In this document: in pieces, positions 34,663-43,607 of the stretch | Numbering within the stretch: the first letter of the stretch is position 1 | How the letters are laid out: the number at the start of each line of letters is the position of its first letter | Source: Paraburkholderia adhaesiva | GTDB lineage: Bacteria; Pseudomonadota; Gammaproteobacteria; Burkholderiales; Burkholderiaceae | DNA length: 64,000 nt | Direction of reading: 5' to 3' | Assembly (NCBI RefSeq): GCF_021390575.1 | Contig: NZ_JAJEJQ010000002.1 | Coordinates: 1,847,406-1,911,405 of the forward strand | Notes under the pieces: generated by a model | Seen by the model: the letters and a program-made list of their open reading frames with translations, nothing else | Database searches by the model: none | What the model was told of the DNA's origin: nothing | Position numbers and translations under genes: made by a program

Positions 34663-35489
34663 TTGACTGTACGCATGCGCTGCCGGTTTCGCGACAGACG
34701 CGACTGGTTGGCATCGCGAGATCGAGCGCATATTACCGGGCGCAGCCGGTCAGCGAGGTCGATCAGTTGCTGATGCGGCGAATCGACGAACTGCACATGG
34801 AGTTCCCATTTGCAGGGGCGCGGATGCTGGCGCGCCTGTTGCGCCGGGAAGGCCATGAGGTGGGTCGCCGTCGCGTACGCACGCTGATGAAGCGCATGGG
34901 CGTCGAGGCGCTGTACTGCAAGCCGAACACGAGCCGCCGCAACGCGCAGCACAAGATCTGGCCGTACCTGCTGCGCGGCATGAAGATCGAGCGTGCCAAT
35001 CAGGTGTTCGCCCTCGACACGACGTACATTCCGATGGCGCGCGGCTTCGTGTACCTGACGGCAGTGGTGGACTGGGCGAGCCGCAAGATTCTCGCGTACC
35101 GGGTCGCCATCACGCTGGAAGCCACGCACGCCGTCGAGGCGCTGGAAGAGGCGTTCGCCCGCTACGGACTGCCCGACATCGTGAACACCGATCAGGGTAG
35201 CCAGTTCACGGCGGGCGCGTTCACCGAGGCGGTGCTGAGCCGGGGCGTGCGGCTGTCGATGGACGGCAAAGGGGCCTGGCGCGACAACGTGTTCGTCGAA
35301 CGGGTGTGGCGCAGCATCAAGTACGAAGAGGTCTACCTGAAAGCGTACGAGTCGGTCAGCCATGCCCGGCGCTCCATCGGCGAATACGTCGAGCTGTACA
35401 ACCGGAAACGGCCCCATTCGAGCCTGGCGGATCAGACCCCGGATGAGGCATACTTCGCGACGCTGCCTGCGATCAAATCGGCAGCATGA
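34659..35489 (+). CDS. IS3-family transposase OrfB (DDE integrase core)
   Basis: 276 residues from ATG 34659, overlapping the orfA stop. The DDE residues are in FALDTTYIPM (D), VNTDQGSQFT (D) and DNVFVERVWRSIKYE (E), with the final YNRKRPHSSL motif of IS3/IS150-type transposases. The frame is open upstream to 34485, consistent with production as an OrfAB frameshift product. No disruption is seen, so the element may be active. Confidence 0.94.
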   Translation: MIDCTHALPVSRQTRLVGIARSSAYYRAQPVSEVDQLLMRRIDELHMEFPFAGARMLARLLRREGHEVGRRRVRTLMKRMGVEALYCKPNTSRRNAQHKIWPYLLRGMKIERANQVFALDTTYIPMARGFVYLTAVVDWASRKILAYRVAITLEATHAVEALEEAFARYGLPDIVNTDQGSQFTAGAFTEAVLSRGVRLSMDGKGAWRDNVFVERVWRSIKYEEVYLKAYESVSHARRSIGEYVELYNRKRPHSSLADQTPDEAYFATLPAIKSAA

Positions 35490-35582
35490 TTGCCTCGGAC
35501 GTTCCACTTAAAAATCTCAGATGACTGTCCGAACGAGTGAGGCCACCTCTTGGCGCAATTCGGGCTGTCAATCGTACCGAAC

Positions 35583-35705
35583 AGCGTGGACGGGTTTCGT
35601 GCTATCGCGCGTATGGACTATAAAGTCCGCGCGTTTGGGTACCGCAGCACGTGACGCCTTTTGTCCACCACGGGAAGCTCAATCAGCAAACCGGGGCAAG
35701 GCAAA
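35583..35705 (+). repeat. 123-bp dispersed repeat, copy 2
   Basis: Second copy of the repeat at 24000-24122, same length and orientation, seven differences. It begins 33 bp right of the IS3 end and ends ~150 bp from the stop of porin 2. In this copy the hairpin core is GGACT-ataa-AGTCC, a perfect stem, whereas copy 1 has one mismatch. The rest of the 35551-35857 interval shows no gene. Confidence 0.75.
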
Positions 35706-35857
35706 ATTTTTTGCGCGGCGCAAATGACTTGCGAGACTGGCATAAGCGCAACCTGCAGGCCGCCGCTTTTCCTTCGCAACAGGTACCGTCACGCCGCCAA
35801 CAACCCAGATGCGATTTGGCGACGTGACGGCTCCGATCCGCCGTACACCGACTCGGG

Positions 35858-37006
35858 TTAGAACTTATGCATGATCCCCGACTCGATCAGCGTCTGGTTT
35901 TTCCCCGACGAAGGTGAAGCCGTATAGATCTGTGCAAAGGTGCCCTGACCGCTTGCGCGCTGATAGATCCCGATGAGATACAGCTCGGTGCGCTTCGACA
36001 GCAGGTAGTGGCCTGCAAGATCGACCTGGTTGTAGTGCGTCGAACGGCCAACCGAGTACTCGCCGTGCGTGTAGACATACGAGAGCCCCAGTATCACGAA
36101 CGGCGTGATGTACTTATAGGCCGACCCTTCCAGGTTCTGCAGGCGTAATCCCGTCGAATCCGCGTAGTTGAACAGCACGTTCGTATAGTTGCCCAGTACG
36201 TGGAACGTTCCGAAGTCGTAGCTACCGCCCACGCCGAAGATGCGCTGCTGGTCCGTACCCGCCCCCGAGAGGCTGTTGATGAACGGCGAACTGAAGCCCC
36301 AGCCCGTGTTGTCGACCGCCCCGCTCGCGAGGTTCGACGGCACGGCTGCGCTGCGCCGGTTGAACTGCGTGAACGCACCGGCCACCTTCAGTGGTCCGCT
36401 CGAATACGTCACGCTGCCGCTGTAGCCGTTGTTATTGTTGAACTGCGTCGAGTTCGAGAACGCGTAGCTGCCCGCGAACGAAAAGCCCGAGAAGTTCGGC
36501 GACGCGTAGCGCACTGCATTGTTGAACCGGTTCGTGAAGAACATGTTGTCGTTGTCGCCGATGTGCGCGCCATACCCCGCGAAGACGTTCGATGCGGTGG
36601 CAAACCACAACGTGCTCGTCATTTCCTCGTACTGACGACCCATCGTCACCGTACCGGCGCGGTCGTTGCTGAGGCCCACATACGCCTGCCGACCGAAAAT
36701 ACCGCCGTTGAGCATCGCACCGTTCGTGATGTTGAAGCCGTTTTCCAGCGTGAAGATGGCTTTGGTGCCTCCGCCGAGATCCTCAACGCCGCGCAGGCCA
36801 AAACGCGGCGGCATCATGCCCGCATTGGACAGCGCGAAAAGGTGATTACCCCTGGCGTTGCTGACGTATTCCAGCGACGTCGATATCACGCCATAAAGCG
36901 TCACGCTGCTTTGTGCGTGTGCGGCCGTGCCCACGCCCCCCAGCGTCATTGCGGCGCATACCCATGCGATGTGCTTGAGGCCTGCGGAAAAATTCTTGCG
37001 GTTCAT
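35858..37006 (-). CDS. Gram-negative porin 2
   Basis: 382 residues, signal peptide ending AHA-QSSVTLYGVISTS, the Burkholderiales porin start, followed by barrel strands and the C-terminal ESGIMHKF with terminal Phe. It differs clearly from porin 1 in length and loops. It lies at the end of the aromatic-acid operon (transcribed in the same direction) and could admit the aromatic substrate. Confidence 0.95.
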   Translation of the reverse strand: MNRKNFSAGLKHIAWVCAAMTLGGVGTAAHAQSSVTLYGVISTSLEYVSNARGNHLFALSNAGMMPPRFGLRGVEDLGGGTKAIFTLENGFNITNGAMLNGGIFGRQAYVGLSNDRAGTVTMGRQYEEMTSTLWFATASNVFAGYGAHIGDNDNMFFTNRFNNAVRYASPNFSGFSFAGSYAFSNSTQFNNNNGYSGSVTYSSGPLKVAGAFTQFNRRSAAVPSNLASGAVDNTGWGFSSPFINSLSGAGTDQQRIFGVGGSYDFGTFHVLGNYTNVLFNYADSTGLRLQNLEGSAYKYITPFVILGLSYVYTHGEYSVGRSTHYNQVDLAGHYLLSKRTELYLIGIYQRASGQGTFAQIYTASPSSGKNQTLIESGIMHKF

Positions 37007-37202
37007 CTTGTCTCCTTCCGTTGTCTTTAGTTGAGTTTTAATTTAGTTATCTTGATTTTTTCTCATACTTCCACTTCGTCGCGAACCCTGCCGTATTAGC
37101 TGGCACACTCGCTACCGGAGCGACCACGGGTCAGCATGGGTTGCATCCGATATCGCTTGAGTTGTTTGCTTCACACCTTTTTTCGCGCTGGCGACCCGTC
37201 GT

Positions 37203-38039
37203 TTATCCCGTACGACCCCGCCCATCGGTACTACGCTGATGCCAGCCGAGCAGGCGGCACAGGTTGCCGCCCATGACCGCCGCCCGATCGGCGTCGGAAA
37301 GCCAGCCAAGCGTTTCGCTGAAGTGCGTGACGCACTGGCGGTACGGGTGGTGCAGGCGCGACAGGTCACTGGCCCAGACGATCCGCTCTGCGCCGAAGGC
37401 ATCGAACACCTGACGCAACGGCTGTTCAAGCGATCGGAACGGGTACGGGTCGAGCGCGTAATCTCCCACGCCAGCGGCCTTCACGTGCACGTTCGGATAG
37501 CGCGCCAACGCGAGCAGTGACGGCAAATGATCGAAAGCGGCCGGACCACTCGAACCGCGCGGCACGCCCAGATGATCGACGATCAGCTGCAGGCGAGGGA
37601 AGCGCCGCGCGATGGCAGCCGCCTCTTTGAGCGCGCCCGGCACATGCAGCGCCACGACGAGCCCGGTTTCCTGCGCCACCGGCCACACGCTTTCATAGCG
37701 CCCTTCGCGCAGCGGCGCGATGCGATCGGGCGTGTTGAACAGGAAGCGCACGCCAAGCATGCCCGGCTGATCGCGCCATGTTGCGATGGCCGCGGCCGGA
37801 TCCTCGGCGCCTGCCGGCAGAAGACCCATCACCGCGAAGCGCTCGGGCTCGGCCTGCGCGAGCGTGAGTGAATAGGCGTTACCCTCGGGATCCCACAGCG
37901 GCGGCACCAGCAGGACGCGACTTACTTCGGCGCGCTCCATCTCGTCCACGAGTACATCGCGCGTAATCGGCGCGCGACGGTGATGTCCCGTCGACTCTCC
38001 ACTTACCCACGCGTGCACCTGGGCATCGACAATTTGCAT
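37203..38039 (-). CDS. Amidohydrolase-2 family hydrolase
   Basis: 278 residues from ATG 38039, with the TIM-barrel amidohydrolase (PF04909-type) pattern: metal site VDAQVHAW at the N terminus, GVRFLFNTP, LQLIVDHLGVP in the middle and IVWASDLSRLHHPY near the end. Relatives hydrolyse lactones such as 2-pyrone-4,6-dicarboxylate or decarboxylate aromatic acids. With a LigJ-like hydratase in the same operon, lactone hydrolysis of a ring-cleavage product is a reasonable guess. Confidence 0.85.
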   Translation of the reverse strand: MQIVDAQVHAWVSGESTGHHRRAPITRDVLVDEMERAEVSRVLLVPPLWDPEGNAYSLTLAQAEPERFAVMGLLPAGAEDPAAAIATWRDQPGMLGVRFLFNTPDRIAPLREGRYESVWPVAQETGLVVALHVPGALKEAAAIARRFPRLQLIVDHLGVPRGSSGPAAFDHLPSLLALARYPNVHVKAAGVGDYALDPYPFRSLEQPLRQVFDAFGAERIVWASDLSRLHHPYRQCVTHFSETLGWLSDADRAAVMGGNLCRLLGWHQRSTDGRGRTG

Positions 38040-38095
38040 GCTATTTCTCTTCGATTTCGTATTGATTTGCCTGGCGACGTTCGTTGCGCACGCGC

Positions 38096-38815
38096 TCACT
38101 TTCCATCGAACAGGCTGCCCGCTCCCGCAATGCGGCCATGCCAGCCTGCAGCGCGCAGCACCGCCCACAACGTCGCCTGGTTGCTCGTCACGACGGGCAT
38201 GCCAAGCGCGCTTTCGAGCCCGTCCGCAGCCTCAAACGCACGCACGTTGGCGCACGAGAGCAATACCGCGCCGATATCGGTGCCAATCTGCTCGCGCACG
38301 ATGCCGGCAATCTGCTGCGGCGTCATCAATGCGGCCTCTTTTGCGTCGGTGAAGCCGAGCGAAACGGTACGCGCCACGGTGTGCCCTGATGCTTCGAGCG
38401 ATTCGCGCTCGCTACGCGCGAACTCATCGGCGAACGGGCACACGTGCAGCAGACGCTTGGCGCTCAGCGCCGTGAGTGCTTCCTTGATGGCCACCATCGT
38501 GTTCGTTGCCGGCAGACCGAGACGCTCGGTCATACGCCGTGCGAGGAGCGCATCGCCGTGGGGGCCATTGGCGACGCTCGCACCCGTGCAGTTGAAGACG
38601 ACGGCATCGGGCGACAGGTCCTTCAGGTATTCCGATTCCTCGCCTGCTTCGAGCCAGGCCCGCAGGAGGCTCTCCATCGTCACACGACCACCCTCCTTCC
38701 TCAGGCGGATACGGTGAACGTGATACGAGACCTCCTCAGGGCAGAACAGGAAAAAATCGTCTTCGGCAATCGTGTTCAACGACGGCACCACCATGCCCAC
38801 GCGCAATCTCTTCAT
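38096..38815 (-). CDS. Maleate isomerase / Asp-Glu racemase superfamily protein
   Basis: 239 residues. The family uses two Cys; here they are in FNCTGASVANG and LLSCANVRAFE. The N-terminal GMVVPSLNTIAEDDF resembles maleate cis-trans isomerases and arylmalonate decarboxylases. It could isomerise a maleyl-type or oxalomesaconate-type ring-cleavage intermediate. It is the gene before the amidohydrolase in the leftward operon, 56 bp apart. Confidence 0.87.
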   Translation of the reverse strand: MKRLRVGMVVPSLNTIAEDDFFLFCPEEVSYHVHRIRLRKEGGRVTMESLLRAWLEAGEESEYLKDLSPDAVVFNCTGASVANGPHGDALLARRMTERLGLPATNTMVAIKEALTALSAKRLLHVCPFADEFARSERESLEASGHTVARTVSLGFTDAKEAALMTPQQIAGIVREQIGTDIGAVLLSCANVRAFEAADGLESALGMPVVTSNQATLWAVLRAAGWHGRIAGAGSLFDGK

Positions 38816-38965
38816 CTCAATCCTCTACCGATACCAGGTACGACTTGTGTGTATCGCGAGCGCCAGGACGGCGCTGCGAGTTTGAACCAGTGTATTTTTC
38901 AGGCTTTTGCGTCACCAATCGGAAAACGGCTGGCGCGATTGGTTTTTGCTTAACAGTGCGCGCCG

Positions 38966-40396
38966 TTACGAACCGGTATGGTCGTTGGCCGACTGCATGC
39001 CGCGCACGCCCTCGCGTTGTTGTGCGAAGTTATCGTCGAGCGATTCGAGTGTCTTGCCGCGCGCTTCGATGCCGATGAAGAGATACGTCACGCCACACAG
39101 GAGGAGGCACAGCGCGAGGAACTGAAATGCCGGCACAATCACGCCGAGCGTGGCCGCGGGCATCACCATGTTGGACGACCCCGCCACGAGCGCGAGGCCA
39201 ACAGGTCCGATCATCTTGCCGATCGAGCCCGTGAGGCCCGCAAAGCCCGCGCCGCTGCCGCGCACGCGCGACGGCCAGATTTCGGTGGAATAGACCGCGC
39301 AGACCGAGAAGCTGCCATCGGCGAACACGAACGCGAGCAACAGCGGCAGCCAGAACAACGACGGGGTCAACAGGTCACCGTGTCCGACATAACCCGCAGC
39401 GAGCGCGGCGACAGCAGCAGCGAGCGCGAAATAGCCGCCCGTACGCCGTCGCCCGATGCGATCGGCGAGGTTGGCCGCGACCAGCCGCGAGACGATGCCG
39501 CACACGCTGAAGCCGATCATGAATCGCGACGCGTCGACCGGCGTGACCTGCAGCACCTGGGCAAGCAACGTGGGCGCCCACATCACGATACCGTAGTAAC
39601 CCGAAATCAGGCCGACGTTGACGAGCGCCGCCGTCAACACACTGCGCGGGTACCCGAAGATTTCCGACCAGCGCGCGACCGGTGCGTTGCGCACTGGCGT
39701 ATCGGCGTCGCGCCATTCGACGTCCGTGCCGAGCGCCCATTTCACTGAGCGACGTGCCTCTTCCCGGCGACCCTGCAGGCTGAGCCACCGCGGCGACTCG
39801 GGCACATAGAACGCGCCGATCAGCGCGATAATCGCGGGCGCTGCGCCAAGCGCGAACGTAAAGCGCCACCCGATAGCCGGAATGAGAAATGCGCCGCTAA
39901 ATGCGCCGAGAAAAAGCCCGCCGGTGGTAATCGCCGACACAACGCCCGTCAACGCAGCGCGCCGGCGCGGCGGAATGAATTCGTGCACGAGCGCGATCTG
40001 GACGAAGTAGCCGCCGGTGCAGAAACCGATCACGACGCGCAACACGGCCATGTAGATCCAGCCGCCAGTTGGCGTGAACGCGAGGCCGAGGCTCATGGCC
40101 GCGAGCAGCAGCAGCGACCCGACGAACACCGGCTTGCGCCCAATGCGGTCCGCAAGCATGCCCCAGACTCCCCCGCCGACGACCGCACCGGCGCCGGATG
40201 CGAGCAGCACCGTGCCCATCATCCCGTACGTCATGCCCCACGGCTTGACGAGAAACGCCATGATGAAGCCGATCAGATAAGCGTCCCAGAACTCCAGCAT
40301 GCTGCCGACGCCGATCAGCACGAGCAGCATGCGCTGATTCCTGCTCAGGACGCTCTGGTCCTGGAAAGGGCTTTGCCCGCTCTGGATGAGTTGCAT
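38966..40396 (-). CDS. MFS transporter, aromatic acid/sugar type
   Basis: 476 residues, 12 transmembrane helices. The motif GMLADRIGRKPVFVG in the 2-3 loop and its repeat ANLADRIGRRRTGG in the 8-9 loop, plus YVPESPRWL in the centre, are typical of the AAHS and sugar-porter subfamilies. It probably imports the aromatic acid degraded by this operon. The acidic residue in LEFWDAYLIGF of helix 1 fits the AAHS group, which co-transports protons. Confidence 0.92.
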   Translation of the reverse strand: MQLIQSGQSPFQDQSVLSRNQRMLLVLIGVGSMLEFWDAYLIGFIMAFLVKPWGMTYGMMGTVLLASGAGAVVGGGVWGMLADRIGRKPVFVGSLLLLAAMSLGLAFTPTGGWIYMAVLRVVIGFCTGGYFVQIALVHEFIPPRRRAALTGVVSAITTGGLFLGAFSGAFLIPAIGWRFTFALGAAPAIIALIGAFYVPESPRWLSLQGRREEARRSVKWALGTDVEWRDADTPVRNAPVARWSEIFGYPRSVLTAALVNVGLISGYYGIVMWAPTLLAQVLQVTPVDASRFMIGFSVCGIVSRLVAANLADRIGRRRTGGYFALAAAVAALAAGYVGHGDLLTPSLFWLPLLLAFVFADGSFSVCAVYSTEIWPSRVRGSGAGFAGLTGSIGKMIGPVGLALVAGSSNMVMPAATLGVIVPAFQFLALCLLLCGVTYLFIGIEARGKTLESLDDNFAQQREGVRGMQSANDHTGS

Positions 40397-40603
40397 TTGG
40401 ATCTGTCTCCTTCGAGGTGCGTCGCTCGCAGCAAGTGCGGGGCACCAATATCATTATCAGGAGACCTGATTCTAGTGGGCCGCCGACTTTCATCGGCATA
40501 GAAAAAGAGCGGCTCGTCATCAGTTCTTGCTGTGCGCGAGCATCGTTCTGGCTCGCGGCGTTCGGCCGCTTTCCTGGCGCGAACGCGTCGGGATTCGCGC
40601 GCG

Positions 40604-41848
40604 CTAACCGCCCGCCATCGCCTGCGCGTTGCGGCGCACGCTGCGCAGGAAGGTCTGCTGAACGTCGTTCGGTTGCCAGTCACGGCGCGCCGTGATGCCC
40701 ACGACAGGACCGTCCCATGGCACGTCGATGGTGAGCGGAGCAAGCAGCCCGAAACGTCGCTCGCTCAGCACCTCGGTCCAGCTCAGGACGGTTAGCGTGT
40801 CACTGTCGAAGAGCGTGATGCGGATCGTGGAGAGCGAATACGTCTCGATGCTCGCGAGCGGTGGTGCGCTTTCCGAAAACACGTATTCGTAGGCCTCGCG
40901 GCGTGGCGAGCCGCGCGGCGGCAGGATCCACTGATAGCTGCGCAACGCATCGACCGTCACGGCACTCTCGCGCGCGAGCGGATGATCGCGCCGCGCGACG
41001 ACGCAATAGCGCTCGTGATAAAGCGGCTCTTCGACGAAATCGAATGACTGGTCCGGGTTCTTGAGCACACCCAGCATGAAATCGATCTCGCCGCGCAACA
41101 GCTTGTTGAGCAACTGATCGTACGTACCGTTGATGATCACGACGCGCGCGTCGGGAAAGTGCGCGGTAAGTTCGCGGATCGCGCTGACGATCAGGATCGA
41201 CGGATCGAGCATCAGCACGCCCACCGTCACGCTGCGTTCCACCGGAAACTGATACGCGCGCAGCGCGTCGGCCATCGCGGCGATCTGGTTGGAAATCGTC
41301 TGAAGCTGGCGCGCGAAGGTCTGGCCGATGGCGGTCGTCGTCACGCCCGAGGCCGATTGCCGGTAGAGGGGCGCGCCGAGATTCTGCTCGAGGGTGCGTG
41401 CCGCGCGCTGCAGCGACGCCTCGGTGATCCCTAGCAGGCGCGCAGCCGCACGGAACGAGCCGCACTCCGCGATGGCGATCAGGCAACGCATCTGCGTGCG
41501 CGTGATGCCGCCCACCAGCACGTCCGGCGACACATTGCGCGTGCTCTCCAACTGCGCAACGGCGTCCCGCGCAGCCTGCAGGATCTTGCGCGCGCGCACG
41601 AGCGCCGCGACGCCTGCTGGCGCGAGCCAGGTGCCCGTGGTCGAGCGCTCGAACAGGCTTACGCCGAGCAGCGCCTCGAACGCTGCGAGGCACGAGGTCG
41701 TTGCGGGCTGCGAGCGCAGCAACTCCTGCGATGCCTGGGTGACGTTCTCGTGACGCGCCACCGTTTCAAACACGCGAAGCTGCCAGAGGCTTGGCAGCTC
41801 GGTGATGGTTTCTTTCTGCTCGGTGGGTGGCGCGACGACCGGGACCAT
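40604..41848 (-). CDS. LysR-type regulator with two tandem HTH domains
   Basis: 414 residues, about 110 longer than a usual LysR protein. Residues about 15-100 form one LysR winged helix (LWQLRVFETVARHENVTQAS ... LFERSTTGTWLAPAG). A second lies at about 112-185 (MRCLIAIAECGSFRAAARLL ... LYRQSASGVTTTAIG). The effector domain follows (VTVGVLMLDPSILIVSAI). ATG 41848 is used. The gene lies within the aromatic operon between the MFS and FAH genes and reads in the same direction, unlike the usual divergent LysR layout. Confidence 0.9.
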   Translation of the reverse strand: MVPVVAPPTEQKETITELPSLWQLRVFETVARHENVTQASQELLRSQPATTSCLAAFEALLGVSLFERSTTGTWLAPAGVAALVRARKILQAARDAVAQLESTRNVSPDVLVGGITRTQMRCLIAIAECGSFRAAARLLGITEASLQRAARTLEQNLGAPLYRQSASGVTTTAIGQTFARQLQTISNQIAAMADALRAYQFPVERSVTVGVLMLDPSILIVSAIRELTAHFPDARVVIINGTYDQLLNKLLRGEIDFMLGVLKNPDQSFDFVEEPLYHERYCVVARRDHPLARESAVTVDALRSYQWILPPRGSPRREAYEYVFSESAPPLASIETYSLSTIRITLFDSDTLTVLSWTEVLSERRFGLLAPLTIDVPWDGPVVGITARRDWQPNDVQQTFLRSVRRNAQAMAGG

Positions 41849-41932
41849 ATTGCGGCTTTTAGTGCGTGAAAAACGTGACAAAGACGACCGTTTTATATAG
41901 CACACGGCCCCGGAAGCGCGCGACCAGGACTG

Positions 41933-42790
41933 CTACTCACCCACGCGGTTGTGCAGCGTGCCGATTCCTTCGATGGTGATCTCGCACTTGTCGCCCGGCT
42001 TCATGAATACGGGCGGCGTGCGCGAAAACCCTACGCCGCTCGGCGTGCCGGTAGCGAGAATGTCGCCGGGGCACAGGGGCGCGATCGTCGAAACGTACTC
42101 GATGAAGCGAGGGATCTTGTGCACCATGCTGGCCACGATGTCGTCCTGCATAAGCTCACCGTTGAGCAACGTCCGGATACGCAGCGCGTCCACGTCGCCG
42201 ATTTCGTCGCGCGGCACGATCCACGGACCGATCGAACCACTCTGATAAAAGTTCTTGCCCGGCGTGATCTGGCGCGTGTGGAATTGCCAGTCGCGCACGC
42301 AACCTTCGTTCATGATCGTGTAGCCCGCGACGTGCTCGAACGCGTTTTCAGCCTTCACGCGATAGCCCGGTTTGCCGATCACGACAACCAGTTCGCCTTC
42401 ATAGTCGAACTGCTCGCTCACGCCGGGATGGCGTAGCGGCGTGCCGTGGCCAACGAGCGAGTCGATTGCGCGCGCGAACAGCGCCGGCTGTTTCGGCAAC
42501 TCCTGCACGCGGCCCGCGTTCTGTACTTCGTTGTGGTGCTCGACATAGTTGAGCGCGAGGCACCAGATGTGCATCGGATCGGCGATCGGGGGCAGAAACG
42601 TAATGTCGCCGAGCGCGTAGTCAGCTTCACCGGCCACGGATGCCACCGCCTCGCGGGGCAGGTCTGCCGCGCAGAGCGCCTTTAGCGTGGGATACCGGTC
42701 GCCGATGCGCTTGCCAAGATCGATCACCTTGTTGCCGTCGATGATGCCGTAGGTCTCGCGCCCGCCCACCAGAAAGCTCGCGTACTTCAT
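41933..42790 (-). CDS. Fumarylacetoacetate hydrolase family protein
   Basis: 285 residues from ATG 42790. The catalytic metal-binding core is visible as LNYVEHHNEV, DYEGELVVVIGK (E-x-E pattern) and GYTIMNEGCVRDWQ, and the end has LATGTPSGVGFSRTPP. Members hydrolyse acylpyruvates or act as decarboxylase/hydratase on 2-oxo acids late in meta-cleavage routes. It follows the SDR gene by ~20 bp. Confidence 0.93.
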   Translation of the reverse strand: MKYASFLVGGRETYGIIDGNKVIDLGKRIGDRYPTLKALCAADLPREAVASVAGEADYALGDITFLPPIADPMHIWCLALNYVEHHNEVQNAGRVQELPKQPALFARAIDSLVGHGTPLRHPGVSEQFDYEGELVVVIGKPGYRVKAENAFEHVAGYTIMNEGCVRDWQFHTRQITPGKNFYQSGSIGPWIVPRDEIGDVDALRIRTLLNGELMQDDIVASMVHKIPRFIEYVSTIAPLCPGDILATGTPSGVGFSRTPPVFMKPGDKCEITIEGIGTLHNRVGE

Positions 42791-42809
42791 AGAAACTCCT
42801 CTCCAATCG

Positions 42810-43589
42810 TCAAACGAGGCCGGCATACGAGCCGCCGTCGAGTTGCAGGTTCTGCCCCGAGATATAACCGGCCTGCGCGCTGCACAGGAAAGCGCACGCG
42901 TCGCCGAACTCCATCGGGTCGCCAAGACGCTTCGCGGCGATCGTGGCCGCAATGCGCTGCTTCGCTTCCGCGACCGTAATGCCGTCCTTCTTCGACATGC
43001 GATCGGCCATGTAGCGCTGGCGATCCGTGTCGAAGCGCTCGGGCAGCATGTTGTTGATCGTCACGTTGTCGACCACGGAGTCGCGCTGCACCGACTTGCT
43101 GAGCGCGGTGAGGCCCGCACGCACGGCGGCCGAGAGACCCATCATCGCGCTCGGCGACTTCACCATCGCTGACGTGATGTTGACGATGCGGCCGAACTTG
43201 CGGCTGCGCATGCCCGGCACGTAGTGCTTGATCAGCATGATCGGCGCGAGCATGTTGCCCTCGACGGCATTGAGCCAGTCCTCGCGGGTCCAGTCGCCGA
43301 TCTTGCCCGGCTCCGGACCGGCATTGTTGTTCACGAGAATGTCGGGCTCCGGGCAAGCCGCGAGGATCGCGGCGCGGCCCGCCTCTGTGTTCAGGTCCGC
43401 GACGACAATCTGCGGGCGGTTGCCCGTCGCCGCTTCGATCTGATGCGCGGCGGTTTCGAGCACGTCGGCATGACGTCCGTTGATGTAGACGCGGCAGCCC
43501 TCGCGTGCGAGCGCCGTGGCGCACGCGAGGCCGAGTCCGCGCGACGAGGCGCAGACGAGCGCCGTCTTTCCAGCGATTCCAAGTTCCAT
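42810..43589 (-). CDS. SDR-family protein without the classical Tyr-Lys catalytic pair
   Basis: 259 residues with a Rossmann start KTALVCASSRGLGLACA and the NNAG motif (ILVNNNAGPEPG). Where classical SDRs have YxxxK, the sequence reads MGLSAAVRAGLTALSKSVQ, so Tyr is Ser and Lys is Arg by alignment. This variant occurs in a known divergent SDR group. A cofactor-dependent reaction on a ring-cleavage intermediate is expected, but the catalytic details are unclear. Confidence 0.88.
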   Translation of the reverse strand: MELGIAGKTALVCASSRGLGLACATALAREGCRVYINGRHADVLETAAHQIEAATGNRPQIVVADLNTEAGRAAILAACPEPDILVNNNAGPEPGKIGDWTREDWLNAVEGNMLAPIMLIKHYVPGMRSRKFGRIVNITSAMVKSPSAMMGLSAAVRAGLTALSKSVQRDSVVDNVTINNMLPERFDTDRQRYMADRMSKKDGITVAEAKQRIAATIAAKRLGDPMEFGDACAFLCSAQAGYISGQNLQLDGGSYAGLV

Positions 43590-43607
43590 GTGCTTTCTCT
43601 CGTTCGA

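Larger units (their letters stand above)
34267..35550 (+). mobile_element. IS3-family insertion sequence, apparently intact
   Basis: 1284 bp. The ends read AGAGGTGGCC-N7-TTCGGACAGTC on the left (34267 on) and the reverse complement of AGAGGTGGCC-N7-TTCGGACAGTC on the right (to 35550). TGG flanks both ends (34264-34266 and 35551-35553) and fits a 3-bp target duplication. Inside are overlapping orfA and orfB with a full DDE triad. The element separates the osmC-like gene from repeat copy 2 and porin 2. Confidence 0.85.

Noticed and set aside
24000..35705. The 123-bp repeats as the inverted ends of a transposon
   Set aside because: They are direct, not inverted, no transposase adjoins copy 1, and the IS3 near copy 2 has its own complete ends and TSD.
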